Source of the DNA: Ehretia macrophylla
Lineage: Eukaryota > Streptophyta > Magnoliopsida > Boraginales > Ehretiaceae
Assembly (NCBI GenBank): GCA_037974665.1
Contig: CM075778.1
Coordinates: forward strand, 28,338,001 to 28,402,000
DNA: 64,000 bases
Reading direction: 5' to 3'
The notes under the pieces are model-generated. The model was not told the origin of the DNA. It did not search any database and saw only the letters and a list, made by a program, of their open reading frames with translations. The position numbers and the translations under genes were made by a program. Shown in pieces: positions 1 to 10,883 of this stretch. Position 1 is the stretch's first letter; each line of letters begins with the position of its first letter.

Positions 1-391
1 TGTTAATTTTCATATTCTCCTTTTTTTCTTGAATCAACAATTATTATCGTGCCGCAGTAAGGTCATAGCCATTATAGGTTGTTGGTGGCGAGCATATGGC
101 ATAATAACAATTATCATAGTATGGAAGATAATGGTACCGATAATGGATAGTAAACTAACTTCTCTAATGTACCTTTTCGACTCCTTCTATTTGACATTAA
201 CTTGTGTTGCTTTTGTCTTTTTTTTTTTTTGTGTGGTTAAAATAGTTTATTGATTCACTTAATTCTGAAAAAAAAAATTGCTTTTTCTTTCTGCACTCTT
301 CTTTCTCCATAAACTCAATTTGTTTTTTCTTTAATTTGTTCACTATAACAATTTACAATTTAGTTAGTTCTTACATGAAGAATTTCTACAG
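1..391 (+). other. FAR copy A, part of intron 5
   Basis: No coding sequence is supported here. The stretch is collinear and nearly identical with about 43796-44186, which is the 3' part of intron 5 in the complete FAR gene. It ends in a ctacag acceptor just before exon 6. The similarity runs up to base 1 or very near it, so the 5' breakpoint of the duplication is at or outside the window edge. The short open frame at 29-253 is intronic. Confidence 0.8.
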
Positions 392-553
392 GGCAACGCT
401 ACATGGATGGCCAAACACGTATACATTTACTAAAGCAATGGGGGAGATGCTTTTAGGACATCTAAAGGAAAATTTGGATATCATTATCTTGCGCCCAACA
501 ATTATAACAAGCACTATCAAAGAACCTTTTCCTGGTTGGATAGAAGGCATAAG
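392..553 (+). pseudogene. FAR copy A exon 6 (active-site exon)
   Basis: The exon is open throughout and has the same phase as exon 6 at 44187-44348. It encodes the [11 protein letters not shown] segment with the short-chain-dehydrogenase Tyr and Lys of the FAR family. It has a ctacag acceptor and an aag|gtaacg donor. The only differences I noticed from copy C are a few substitutions, for example Gly for Glu in the LLxHL segment. Confidence 0.88.
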
Positions 554-2668
554 GTAACGAAGTTTTGTAATCTTTCAAATAGTTAAAAATCATCTGTTAT
601 AGATTGAACATCTGAGATATGAATAACTTTTGTGAAATGACAAGTGGAGACTAAAGTTTGATATTTTGTGAAGTTTTTATTAAAAGAAAAAAAAAGTGTG
701 CCCAACTATCCTTTTATTAGCTATAACTTACTGGAAAATTATGATATTTTTAAACTATTTCATTTTAATAAAGAAAATATTGTTTTGATGACATGCAAGA
801 AAGTAAAACATTCAATTTGCAAAAGAATGTGTATTCATATTGCAATGTGTATTTATATTCAGAAGATAATATTGTTTGATTGCCTAACTTTACACCCATT
901 AACTACGTACATCCTATTCTGTGTTTGATGAGGTTAATTTTCTTTACTAATTTTGAGCAGATTTAACTTATATAGGTGCATTTGTATATACAACATAACC
1001 CCTCTAAACTATTAATTTTCAGACCACCTAAATTCTATTAACTTAGGGAGATATTAATTTTGTCGATAAGTTAATAATTATTGATTTATAAAGGTATTTT
1101 TAATTTTTTTTGCTTAACAATAAATATATTATCACATTAAGTGACCAATTTAAGATCAAAATATTATAAAATTTAGAGTACTATTTCTATATGTATTTAA
1201 CCAATTAAGAGTCTTTGAATTATACATAATTAGTATAAAGATCCAATTATTCACTTTTATTAAAATAAGTGCATACAATATACAGTAGAACCTCTTTAAA
1301 TCAATATTCAATAAATTAATAATCTCTTTTAAATAATAAATTTTTTTGGTTCAGACTTTTGACCAGTGTATTAAAACTAATAATTTCCATTAAATTATAA
1401 AATAATACATTTTAAATATTTTAATTGTAATTTATATATCCAAATATTTTATTGATTACTAATTACCTAAAAGTTAAATACCTTAGTCTCATGATTGTCC
1501 GCCAGACAATTAATCTTTTCTCTTTAACACATTCTATATACTTTTTTCTTTTGAATTTTAGAACTTTCTCCTACTAAATTTAGACTAGCTACGATTGACT
1601 AACTTGTAAATAATATTTTTTCAAAACTCATTGTTGCAATTCGTTTTGCATGCATGAAAGTTGTTCTTTGCTATATTCACATGATGTTTTACGCATTTGA
1701 TTTGTCATGGTTCTTTTCATGACACATTTACGATATAAAGCCATTTTCTCTATTTTAAGACCGAAGATACAATAAATAATAAGAGATTGTGTTAGGTTAA
1801 ATAGTATTTGATTTCATTCAAAATACATTGTATGCACTTGTTTTGATAAAGATGGATACATTGAATCTTTATGTTAATTGTTAATGAACTCTTAATTGCT
1901 TAAATACGTATAGATATAGTATTTTGAATCTTTGAGTATGTTAAGTCTTAACTTGGTTAGTTGAAACGATAATATTTTACAATTAAAAAAATAAAAGTAT
2001 CTCTATAAATTATTAAGTATTAATTTATTAATAAATTGATATGTCGCTAAACTAAGAGAAGTTAAGTGGTCCCAAGATAAATAATTTACAGTATCAAAGC
2101 AAACACTATGTAACCCAATACAATCTCTTATTATTTATGGTATCTTTAGTTCTAAATAGAAAAATGGCTTCCCGTCCAAAAGTGTCATGAGGAAAGAACC
2201 ACTACAAATGAAATGTGTAAGGCATCATGTGAGCATAGCAAAGAACATCCATAATGCATGCAAAAAGAATTGTAGTAATAGGTTTTGAAAAAATATGATT
2301 TGCAAGTTAGTCAAGGGTAGCTTGTCTAAAATTTAGCAAAATAAGTTTCTAAAAATTTAAAAGTGAAAAATGTATAAAATGTGGTAAAAAGAAAATTTTA
2401 ATTGTCTGGTGAACAATCATGATAAAAATGTATGCACTTTTTAGCTAATTATTAATTTATAAATATTAGGAATCTATGAGATACAAATGAAATATTTAAA
2501 ATATACTATCTTATAATTATACGAAGATTATTAATTTTGTAAATTGGCTCAAGTCGGGATCAAATAATTTTATTATTTAAAGAGATTAATAATTTTTTGA
2601 TTATTAATTTAAAGAGGTTCTAGTACTATATCTATAAAATTTGCCACATTATTCAAATTTTAATACAG

Positions 2669-3086
2669 TATAAGATCCTGAGCTACTCCACTTAAAACTA
2701 ATTAGTTTTATGATAGAATTTTAGGTTTCTTAATATGGTATCGGAGTTAGACCCTTGATTCAGTCTTGTTCATTTTCTACGTGTGTCTCACGCGTGTTCA
2801 ATCTTCTTCTGCATGTGTTATTTTTCATGTGTGTCTACGTGTGACCCATCTCAAAATCAAATTACACTTATATTCAATCTTTCACATGTGTCTCACGTGC
2901 GTTTAACCTTTCATGTGTATCTTCCACGTGTGATCCCTCTCAAATCAGGTTACACGTAAGGGGAGTGTTAGAATATACACTTATCCCACATCGTAAAATA
3001 AAAAATTTCAAGACTATCTTATAAGATTTTGAGGTATTCTATTTAACACTAATTAATTTTAGGATCAAATCTCGTGCTTCTTAAAA
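2669..3086 (+). mobile_element. TRIM-like miniature LTR retrotransposon (copy A intron 6)
   Basis: The 3' LTR-like block at 2966-3086 starts tgttagaatatacac and holds cccacatcg. Its last ~67 bp are repeated at 2669-2735. Directly after the left repeat comes tggtatcggag (2736-2746), resembling the initiator-Met tRNA primer-binding site. Directly before the right repeat is a purine run (aaggggag), a plausible polypurine tract. The internal region is only ~230 bp and non-coding. Terminal repeats, PBS, PPT and tiny interior fit a terminal-repeat retrotransposon in miniature. The left repeat lacks its 5' half, so the element is truncated. Equivalent copies lie at 25266-25702 and 48093-48510. Confidence 0.65.
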
Positions 3087-3636
3087 CTAAGGCGTTGGCT
3101 AATGGTGGTGGTAAATGTGGTGATAATGGATTGAATGTGTGTGTTTAGTACGATGGGAGTGGTGGGTAGTATTGTGTGACCTATGTGGAAACAAGCAAAC
3201 GTCAATTTTACTCCTGAATCTGACCCGCAGCGTGGCTTTAAATCATTAGTTTGTGGATTAAATACTCCAAAAGCCATTAAACATGTATCAAGTTGCAAAT
3301 AGCCTACTAAACTTTTTATTATTTTAAATAAGTTATTTTGTTCAGTAAGATTAATACTATGGATTAAATAAATGTCATTTACGCATCAAAATGATTAAAG
3401 GTCAAACTTTAAAACTATTTAGTATTAACTTAGAAAATAAATGGAATAACTTATAAAAAACAAGTGGAAGTTTAGCGGGGGGAAGTTTAGTTGGTAATTT
3501 GAAACAAAACAAATTTAGAGAATGATTTGAACCATTATACATGTTTAGTAGTCTTTGACGGAATTTACCTTTAGTTTTAAGGTCAAAATTGGTCAAAATG
3601 CTTGCGACAATGCAAAGTTTGGTTGGTGATTTAGAG

Positions 3637-4929
3637 CATAGTTGTCAAATCATGAATCGAATCGTGAATCGAAATGCTATTTTTTCGAATCGCAAATCTT
3701 ATCGAATCGTAAATAGTAACGATTCGGTCACATGTTAAAAAAATGAATTATTAATTGATATAGTATATTCCTATTAGTTGTTTTGAGTAAAATTGCTTAT
3801 TTGAATATACATTTCTACATATCAAACAACAATTTTAATATTCTCAAATAACAAATATATTTTAATGGTTCTAAGTTCTAACCATTAAAAGCGAAACATA
3901 TATTTTAATAATCTTTATTTTACTATTTTTAACCCAACTAATAATATAATATAGATTTAATATTCTCAACCCTAACAACATAATATCTATTTAATATTCT
4001 TAAGTTACAAACCACTATCAACATAATATATATTTAATATTCTTAATTTACAACCTACTATCAATATAATATATACTTAATATTCTTAAGTTCCAACCTG
4101 CTATCAACATAAAACAAATACAACTTGGTAGCAGCTGGCAGCTACTTAAACATCTAGTTTAAAAGAAAACATTGTAAGTGCATTTTTCTATCCAAAGCAC
4201 AATTGAGGTCTAGCAAGCGTGATTCTAGTCAACATAACATGATCAATGATAGAGCACTTGCATTTTTGAATTCCAAACTTTATCTCATTCTGTCGTTACT
4301 GTTGTTTTTAGCTTATCGAACCACACGTGCATATAATGACAAAAAAAAAAAAAAAAAAAAACCACACGTGCATATCTTAGTTTGTCATTGTTCAAATTAT
4401 ACTCATAGTCGGCTACCTCCCACCACTGTCCATCTCTTCCTACTTATTCCTTAGCACCAGCCTTCTTTTCTATGTCTACCTTTCTTCACCATTACTGTTT
4501 CCTCTTCTCACGATGGCTACTGCTTCTGCTTTTTCTCTCACTGCCAGTTCTTTCGCTCTTCTGTGAACAACTATGGCTTACTTCCCACACCGTCACATAA
4601 AGCCTTTTCTTCCCAACCCCCTACAGCTCAGTCTAAATACAATAATTCCAACAAGACTAAATGGCTTGCAACTTGCAAGCAACATCAACAAGAAAAGTAA
4701 GTTGATGTTCTTCGTTAAAAATTACAATCACCATTAGCAATTGAGTTCTTTTTCTAAAAAAAAAAAAAAAAAACATATGCACTGAATCGCAACGATTCAA
4801 TGATTCGTTATGATTCATATGCGATTCACTTCTCAATTCACCTTAATTTACGATTCACTCACTGATTCGTATCGATTTGTGGGTGAATCAAACCGAATTG
4901 TACGATTTGTATCGATATCGATAACACTG
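3637..4929 (+). mobile_element. Non-autonomous hAT element carrying a gene fragment (copy A)
   Basis: The element is 1293 bp, flanked by a perfect 8-bp duplication, atttagag (3629-3636 and 4930-4937), the hallmark of hAT transposition. It starts catagttgtc and ends gataacactg, imperfect inverted termini. Both ends carry arrays of gaatcg/cgattc words. The interior has no transposase. It holds a transcript-like piece with an ATG at 4513 running to a donor-like gtaagt at 4697. FAR copy C has the same insertion at the same site (49061-50430), while copy B has an uninterrupted site near 25960. Confidence 0.85.
4513..4696 (+). pseudogene. Captured first-exon-like fragment inside the hAT element (copy A)
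   Basis: From the ATG (context cacgATGG) it reads [11 protein letters not shown], then a frame break, then a Ser/Thr/Pro/Asn-rich stretch beginning [10 protein letters not shown]. It ends CKQHQQEK against gtaagt at 4697. Alanine and serine/threonine richness, few acidic residues and a start Met-Ala resemble a chloroplast transit peptide. The upstream pyrimidine-rich stretch looks like a 5' leader. Comparison with 49965-50170 shows indels in both copies, so neither is a clean open frame. I do not recognise the parent gene. Capture by the transposon is inferred. Confidence 0.5.
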
Positions 4930-5632
4930 ATTTAGAGTGACAAAATTGAGCGATTAAATGATTTGTAGTAATAGAAGGTAAATTTTTAAAAATGTGCCTA
5001 CTCGAATCTTATTAATAAAAAATCAAGAACATACATATGTAACTGACCTATTATTATCTTTGAACCTCATTTTTAGGTATTTTACATTTGGACCTAATGG
5101 AAAATTGTAAATCTGTGCAGGCAATCATAATTGAGCCAAAGTTTCTGACTTCTCGAGGAGCGGAATTTTGATGATTTTGAGTGTTACTCATGTTCAATTG
5201 TTTAGAGATAGGGTATCAGCCACCTATGAATGAGTGAAAAACAAGATTTACAAATTCATTCACTTTATGGCAAGATTAGATTATCCAAATAATCCCAAAC
5301 CATTTTTTAAACAAAACTAAATGAATAGATTTTAAAAAATTAAAAAAGTATTACAGCTAGACACAAAGTTTAGTTATAATTTTTTTTTAACATTTCCGTA
5401 TAATTAGAATCTTTGGTACTTGAAAAAGTAGGAAATATGACGGTTCTTTATGCTATTAACTAGTTGAGAATGTAAATTCAAACAGAACTCGTTTAGTCGA
5501 TTTATGTATTTATTTACTTGGCTACAAAAAAATTGATAAACTTTAGTGACTATTTGGTGTTTTACCCTTCTAAATAATAAGCAAAGAAATTTGATAACGT
5601 ATTTGTGTTCTATGGAAAACTTGCCATGACAG

Positions 5633-5714
5633 AACTATGGATGGCTTTTTCGTTGCTTATGGTGAAGGAAAATTGAAGGTCATGATTGGTGATCGAGAGT
5701 TAATAATTGATGCG
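5633..5714 (+). pseudogene. FAR copy A exon 7
   Basis: This is an 82-nt exon in the same phase as 51136-51217, with a cag acceptor and a gtgagt donor. It encodes [15 protein letters not shown] and a following GDRELIIDA, matching the conserved FAR segment that precedes the (I/V)P-x-D-M motif. It is open in itself, but the gene is broken at the next exon. Confidence 0.85.
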
Positions 5715-5916
5715 GTGAGTCTGCATAATGATATCAATATTGTGGATCAATTAATCTATTTGTTTCTTTAATTTAATTTTATTCCCTTCCCCACTTACTT
5801 TATTGCCTTTTAATTTTTAGATTTTGGATGTTACAAATTTGTTGAAAATTGTGAATCTATCTTCATTTGAAGAACTTTTGAAGAGTACATATTTGAATTA
5901 TTAGAATTCCTTACAT

Positions 5917-6186
5917 ATACCAGGTGATACGGTAGTGGACTTTATTCTTGCTGTAATGGTCGCACATGCACATTAGCTGCCCCAACCGCTCATTTATCAT
6001 ATTGGTTCTTCTCGAAGGAATCCTTTAACTTATGCTGACCTTTACAAATTTGGCTTCAATTATTTCACAAAAAATCCATGGACCAATGCTAGTGGAAAAC
6101 TAGTGAAAGTCACGAGAGTTAAAATACTAAGAACCATGGCTAGCTTCCGCAAATATTTCATGGTTCGTCTTCTACCACTTGTGAAG
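5917..6186 (+). pseudogene. FAR copy A exon 8, with lost acceptor and internal stop
   Basis: This 270-nt exon is homologous to 51420-51689. The acceptor dinucleotide AG is AT here (5915-5916), and codon 20 is TAG (5974-5976) where copies B and C have CAG. The rest still reads as FAR ([20 protein letters not shown] and so on) to the gaag|gtcagt donor. Either lesion alone would prevent a normal product. Confidence 0.9.
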
Positions 6187-6476
6187 GTCAGTTGTCATAA
6201 TACCAAGTTGCTATTAGTCCTGATAATATTCTATTTTGCTATCGAAGTTCAAAACTCCTCTTTCATTTATATTTATTTGATCGAAATACATGTGGCGTAT
6301 ACATGTTAGCAGTACTCTGTACAGGATTGTATGTCATACATGATCCAAATTAGTCTTTTCATCGCTAGCATGCCCACTAAATAGTTCTTATTCTTTTATA
6401 CAGGGCAGGATTTAGGAATTTTTCTAAATAAGAGTTAAAATTCATAATTTTTAAATTAAATATACATATATATTTT

Positions 6477-6692
6477 ACTGTTCACTTTTCACAAAGTCAC
6501 TTTTGACTTTTCTTTTTTACATTTTACTTTTGTAATCACAGATTCGATATCCTATATTAAGACAGAGTCTGCCTCAAAAACATAGGATCCAGATTTTCCT
6601 TCTCTCTCGTTTTTCATTTTAATCCATATCATTCTTTTGTACTTGGGTACACCCAGTGTAACTATCACAGAATCCAGTTTACATCAATATAA
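6477..6692 (+). mobile_element. Solo fragment of endogenous pararetrovirus promoter/leader (copy A intron 8)
   Basis: The block from ttcacttttcacaaagtc to the aatccagtttacatc region is the reverse complement, with substitutions and small indels, of about 52333-52548. That is the promoter/leader of the virus in copy C intron 8. It includes the shared tcctatattaagacagag TATA-like block. The same fragment is at 51985-52196 in copy C. Copy B lacks it. No viral coding sequence accompanies it here. It is followed by a short (TA)n run. Confidence 0.75.
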
Positions 6693-6707
6693 GGAAGAGA
6701 TACATAA

Positions 6708-6728
6708 ATATATATATATATATATATT
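6708..6728 (+). repeat. (TA)n microsatellite at the viral junction
   Basis: A pure alternating TA run of about 20 bp lies directly after the viral promoter fragment. At the matching position copy C carries the 8.7-kb viral insertion. Confidence 0.85.
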
Positions 6729-7221
6729 TCAGTAGAGCTAATTCATTTTTTTAAACTAAAAATATATACATAATTACTTTTGAATTTTTAACTTTTTTTG
6801 GGCTAGTGGGGAATGCAAACACATTCGGCATTGCTTTTATATGAGGTATATCTAAAATGTAAATAAATTTGATTAATAGCAGAGTCTTAGGAGCCATATT
6901 TGTCTTTTAGTTTCTTATTGATAATGGGTTTTGTAATATATGCCTTTACTATGTAAGTATTTTTTACATAAAATTTCAATGTCCACGAAAATCATTTCGA
7001 ATAAATGATTTGTACATCTTTTTCTCCTTTTTCTTTTGTTGGCATACTAGTAATAAATAGATAGTCTCAAATTACATCTCCCTACAACAAAGATCAAACA
7101 TTACAAGATACAAGTACACATACATTGTTTTGAAAGTTTCACCGTGTTTTTTGGAATTAATTACTTGCACTTTGTAGTTATAGGCAAAATGATTTACAAA
7201 ATTATTTTAATTTCCATATAG

Positions 7222-7611
7222 GTATTAAAGTTGGTAAATATGGTATTTTGTCAACATTTTGAAGACCAACATAACAAACTCAAGCGAAGTATGAATCATG
7301 TTATGCGTCTTGCAGAAGTTTACGAATCATTTGTGTTTTTCAAGGGAATGTAAGTCTATATGTCTTGTCAATATTTACTTTTAAAGATAAAATTTCTACA
7401 ATTTGATTTATCTTGTTCAAAGGAATTTTCATATTAATAAATACTTATTTTACACAGATTTGATGATGCGAACACCGAAAAGTTGCTGATGATGATAAGA
7501 GAAGCCAACATCGATGTTGACATTTTGTCGGTTGATTCAAAGAGCATTAAGTGGGAGGAATACTTTATGAGTACACACCTTCATGGAGTCAAAAAGTACC
7601 TGATGAAGTAA
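7222..7611 (+). pseudogene. FAR copy A exons 9 and 10 (C-terminal domain)
   Basis: Exon 9 is 7222-7349 (acceptor atatag, donor aat|gtaagt). Exon 10 is 7458-7611 (acceptor acacag). They join in phase and end HGVKKYLMK then TAA. Together they encode the last ~93 residues of the FAR C-terminal domain. Both are intact, but they lie downstream of the broken exon 8. Confidence 0.87.
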
Positions 7612-8409
7612 TTTTATTGGGGCATACAAGTATGGAAAATTTCTCATATTGGGAATTTGGCTTTTAGCTATAAAATAAAAAGTGAATATGTAAGGTTATA
7701 TATTTTGTGAGAAGTGTCAAAATGTCAAATTTCGGGGAGAAGCACCTTCCCTAAGTATGTTGTTAGGATAATTCAGAGTAATAATGCATAATAAACGAGA
7801 ATTTTAAATGGACACAGATTTTATGTGGTTCGGCCTAAGCCTATATCCACGGGTAGTAGGAGAATAACTTCACTATGATGATAAAATAGTATAAGAGAAA
7901 CCCTCTTACAACGCCTCACCAATTTTCTCGTGTATGCAATCAATATTTATTATACTTGATATAAGGACAAGAGATATATTTATAGGTAATCCTATCTCTT
8001 CTAGGTTATAGGCCTACATGCCCATTGAACACTACTAATAAATACGGCCCACTAATTCAACAAATCTCCACCTTAGACCGTATTTGCTCCAATCATCATA
8101 CATAATGCAGAAATTTATTTTTTTCTCAAATATACTCCACCATATTTTTTAAAGTCCAACATTGTCCAACATAGGACAAACAGTCAATGACTTTTATCCA
8201 ACAACACTTCTAACAAAAGTTCTGCAACTCAAAAACTAATATTTCACAATTAGGCCAAACAGAGTCTAAATATTTTAAAATGTAAGAATCTTAATCCTAG
8301 TGGGATTAGCAATTGTGTTCTATAAATAGAACTACCTAGTTTGTGGGAAGTGTCACACACCACAAGGTAAGTGTACCATATTAGTTATACCAAAATTATA
8401 TGTCATACC
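7612..8409 (+). other. 3' flank of FAR copy A
   Basis: No gene. It is collinear with 33061-33870 (copy B) and 61805-62610 (copy C), so the duplicated unit extends past the stop codon. A block containing tgtggttcggcctaagcc and caaatctccaccttagacc, shared by all three copies, resembles an old retrotransposon-derived repeat, but I could not define its ends. The flank is interrupted at 8410 by the gypsy element and resumes at 18343. Confidence 0.7.
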
Positions 8410-10870
8410 TGTAACGCCCCGAACCCAACCTCATGCTAAAGTCAGGCTCGGACCCGTTACTCGGACATAGTCTCCTCTGTACCAAGGACAAAACTGTTAC
8501 CTGTAAATAGTCACTCAAGACATTTGAACTATAAACAACAACTTATCTTCTAATATCTCCAAAGCCAAACAAAATCACAAGGCCATTCGAGCCTTGGAAC
8601 AACAACAATCTACTTAAGCACACAAGCATGCGAAATAAGTTGGTTTTAGCCATAAGTAATTAGATACAATATAATTTAAGTTCCATATGTAGGACAATAA
8701 ACACTCCAAGCATGCAAGAGAAAATAAAGTCTATAATCCATTATTACAATCCAACATCTTTCTCTAACATTCAAGTCTACAACTACTAAACATATACACA
8801 AGACCCCAAGGTCTCAAAATACAATATTTAACATGAACTCCACACAAGTTGCACATAAGATCCACCTTAGCACACAAAGTCTCGGATTCTGATCTACGTG
8901 AACTTCTTCTTCTTCTTCTACTTCTAACAGCTGGGGATTCACCTCAGCTTCTCCTGAAACATTTCAAATGAGGAGTGAGCAACGAAGTTGCCCAGCGAGG
9001 GAGGTGATGCAACATACCAATGTGCAATATGATATGCAAATACAAGAAAACATATATAAGCCACATAAACCAACAAGATAATAAGCCAAGCCATTAAACA
9101 CTTTTAAAAAGGATATGGTTCCACTTCCAAGTCTTCACTCATGAGCCACGAACCACGAGCATCACGAACATACCGGCAAACCCCAAACACCAACAATTGG
9201 GATACTCCGGATGTATCCCGATCCTACGACCCTTTCTCCCGAGGTAGGTCCATGCCCAGCAGGTGAACCACACCTCTGGGGTAGTGGAGTATACTCAGCG
9301 AGAAAGGGAATAGGCACCATGGTAGTCGAGAGAGCACGTCAAGCCCGACGCCGCCCGTGTTTCTCGACTCTACCATGTCCGAAAAGGTTGCGCAACCTCA
9401 AGACAAGTCACAAGCAATCAAGATATCACATAACATGTATGAGGGACGACAAAGTAGGTCGCCCTCACATATAAGCATGATTTAAGTTCACATAAGCACG
9501 AGAATAGCTTTAAGATTCTAAAAGAAGCAATCAACATAAATAATTCCCACAAGCTACTCAAATAGCTTAATTATATCCTAAATATTCAATACAAGATAAT
9601 ACAATCCCACAACAAGTTCCAAATGCAACTAAAACGGCTAAAAACTACTTTTTTCCTTTCTTTAACCGAGTTTTCTTTCTCCTATGCATGGTTCAAGATT
9701 TCCAATCATATCCTAATCTTTCTATATTCCTAATTAAGCCCAAAGACACCTTTTAGAATCCTAAAAACTCATTTTAGAGATAAAAGTTCGGGAAGGCCCC
9801 GAACGAGTTTGAACTACAACTATACTAACCGAACCCCATTTCCACAAAACGAAAGCACCAAAGGTGCTTCCTTAGCTCAAGGATACCCGAATCAATGCCC
9901 AAACTTGCCCGGATTGCTTAACGAGAAAAGACCCCTTTTTAAAGTCGGCTATTTATGCAATTAAGTTCGGTTTCGAATGATTCAACCTCACATGGCTTTT
10001 CAACTAACTTTACTAGGGTCTAGAGCACCTAATTGAAGCCTCAATTCAACCTAATTAGCAATTTTATTCAAAACCCTAATTCTAGGCACTATTCATCATC
10101 TCTTTTGATCAATATATGCATTCAACCATAGAATCTTCTAACAAGCTATAAAAGTTAACTCTATAGGCATCAATAAACTCATAGTAAGCATTTATAACAA
10201 GTAGAGTAGCTATAATTAACAAATCAAGATTTTCAACATATAAGCAAAAACTTCAAATGCATAAATAATGTAACTCCCTCACAATTTTGAAGACAATGAA
10301 GCTTGTTGAAGACCCTAGGATGCTCAAAACCCTCTCAAGATCAAGCTAGGAGCTCAAGATGCAAGGTTGAAGAAGCAAAATCTCATCTTTTCTCTCCTAG
10401 AGGTGGTCGGCCATCTCAAGGGACATGGAGGTCATTTTTTCTTTTGTTTTGATGACAAGAATGAGCTTTTGTTTTAATTTTTATGAGTTGGTTTTTATTA
10501 TATGTGGTGCATAATTAATAATCTAAGCTAATTAGTCTCAAAACTTGATCAACTAAGGTTAATTGCAATTACAAATGTTTTTAGTTGAAACTAGCACTAT
10601 TCTAACGTAACACTATTCAAAGGTCATGAAATCTATTTTCTAAACGCACTATCCTAAACCTGAAAGTTCAAAACGAAAATTTCTCTGTTCCTTTTAAATG
10701 TCCTATGACCTAGAAAAAATTTAAAATCAAACTTTTAAAACAGACGAAAATATTATGAATAGTAACCTCTAATAAAAACAATTAAGTAAGAAAGATGATG
10801 AACGTAGAAATGCGCACATAGATATGCAACAGTTATAAATAAATTTATGGTAAAATTCTTGGGCGTCACA
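8410..10870 (-). repeat. Gypsy 3' LTR (element sense), 2461 bp
   Basis: Begins tgtaacgccccgaaccc and ends cttgggcgtcaca. It is nearly identical over its length to 15892-18342. It contains small open frames (for example 9211-9474) with no recognisable product. Confidence 0.93.
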
Positions 10871-10883
10871 CTCTCTCCCCCTT
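10871..10883 (-). other. Gypsy polypurine tract
   Basis: On the minus strand an aaggggg/gagagag purine run abuts the 3' LTR. This is the expected plus-strand DNA primer site. Confidence 0.8.

Larger units (their letters stand above)
554..5632 (+). other. FAR copy A intron 6 (5.1 kb) with TRIM and hAT insertions
   Basis: No gene of its own. The AT-rich sequence is collinear with 44349-51135 of copy C. The 603-bp hAT element at 44405-45007 and the 989-bp Mutator-like element at 45161-46149 of copy C are absent here, leaving empty sites near 601-609 and 745-757. It contains the TRIM at 2669-3086 and the hAT element at 3637-4929. Confidence 0.8.
392..7611 (+). pseudogene. FAR copy A: fatty acyl-CoA reductase pseudogene, exons 6-10
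   Basis: This is a partial duplicate of the alcohol-forming fatty acyl-CoA reductase gene at 38658-61804. Exons, by homology to that gene: exon 6 at 392-553, exon 7 at 5633-5714, exon 8 at 5917-6186, exon 9 at 7222-7349, exon 10 at 7458-7611 (stop TAA 7609-7611). Each exon has the same length as its counterpart (162, 82, 270, 128, 154 nt). Exon 6 keeps the catalytic Y-T-F-T-K. Two lesions are visible in exon 8: the acceptor cag has become cat (5914-5916), and CAG at codon 20 has become TAG (5974-5976). Exons 1-5 lie outside the window or are absent. Intron 6 holds a TRIM and a hAT element, and intron 8 holds a viral promoter fragment. Transcription cannot be excluded, but a full-length reductase from this copy is very unlikely. 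Confidence 0.9.

Noticed and set aside
29..253. Open frame also seen at 43593-44039
   Set aside because: Lies in FAR intron 5 in both copies. Hydrophobic by composition (T-rich), with no family match.
4203..4454. Open frame with poly-Lys tract
   Set aside because: Crosses a poly-A run inside the hAT element. The frame depends on the length of the run, which differs in the copy at 49655.
9211..9474. Open frame MYPDPTTLSPEV in the gypsy LTR
   Set aside because: It is repeated in the other LTR at 16692-16877 and is not in the gag-pol region. It is LTR sequence.
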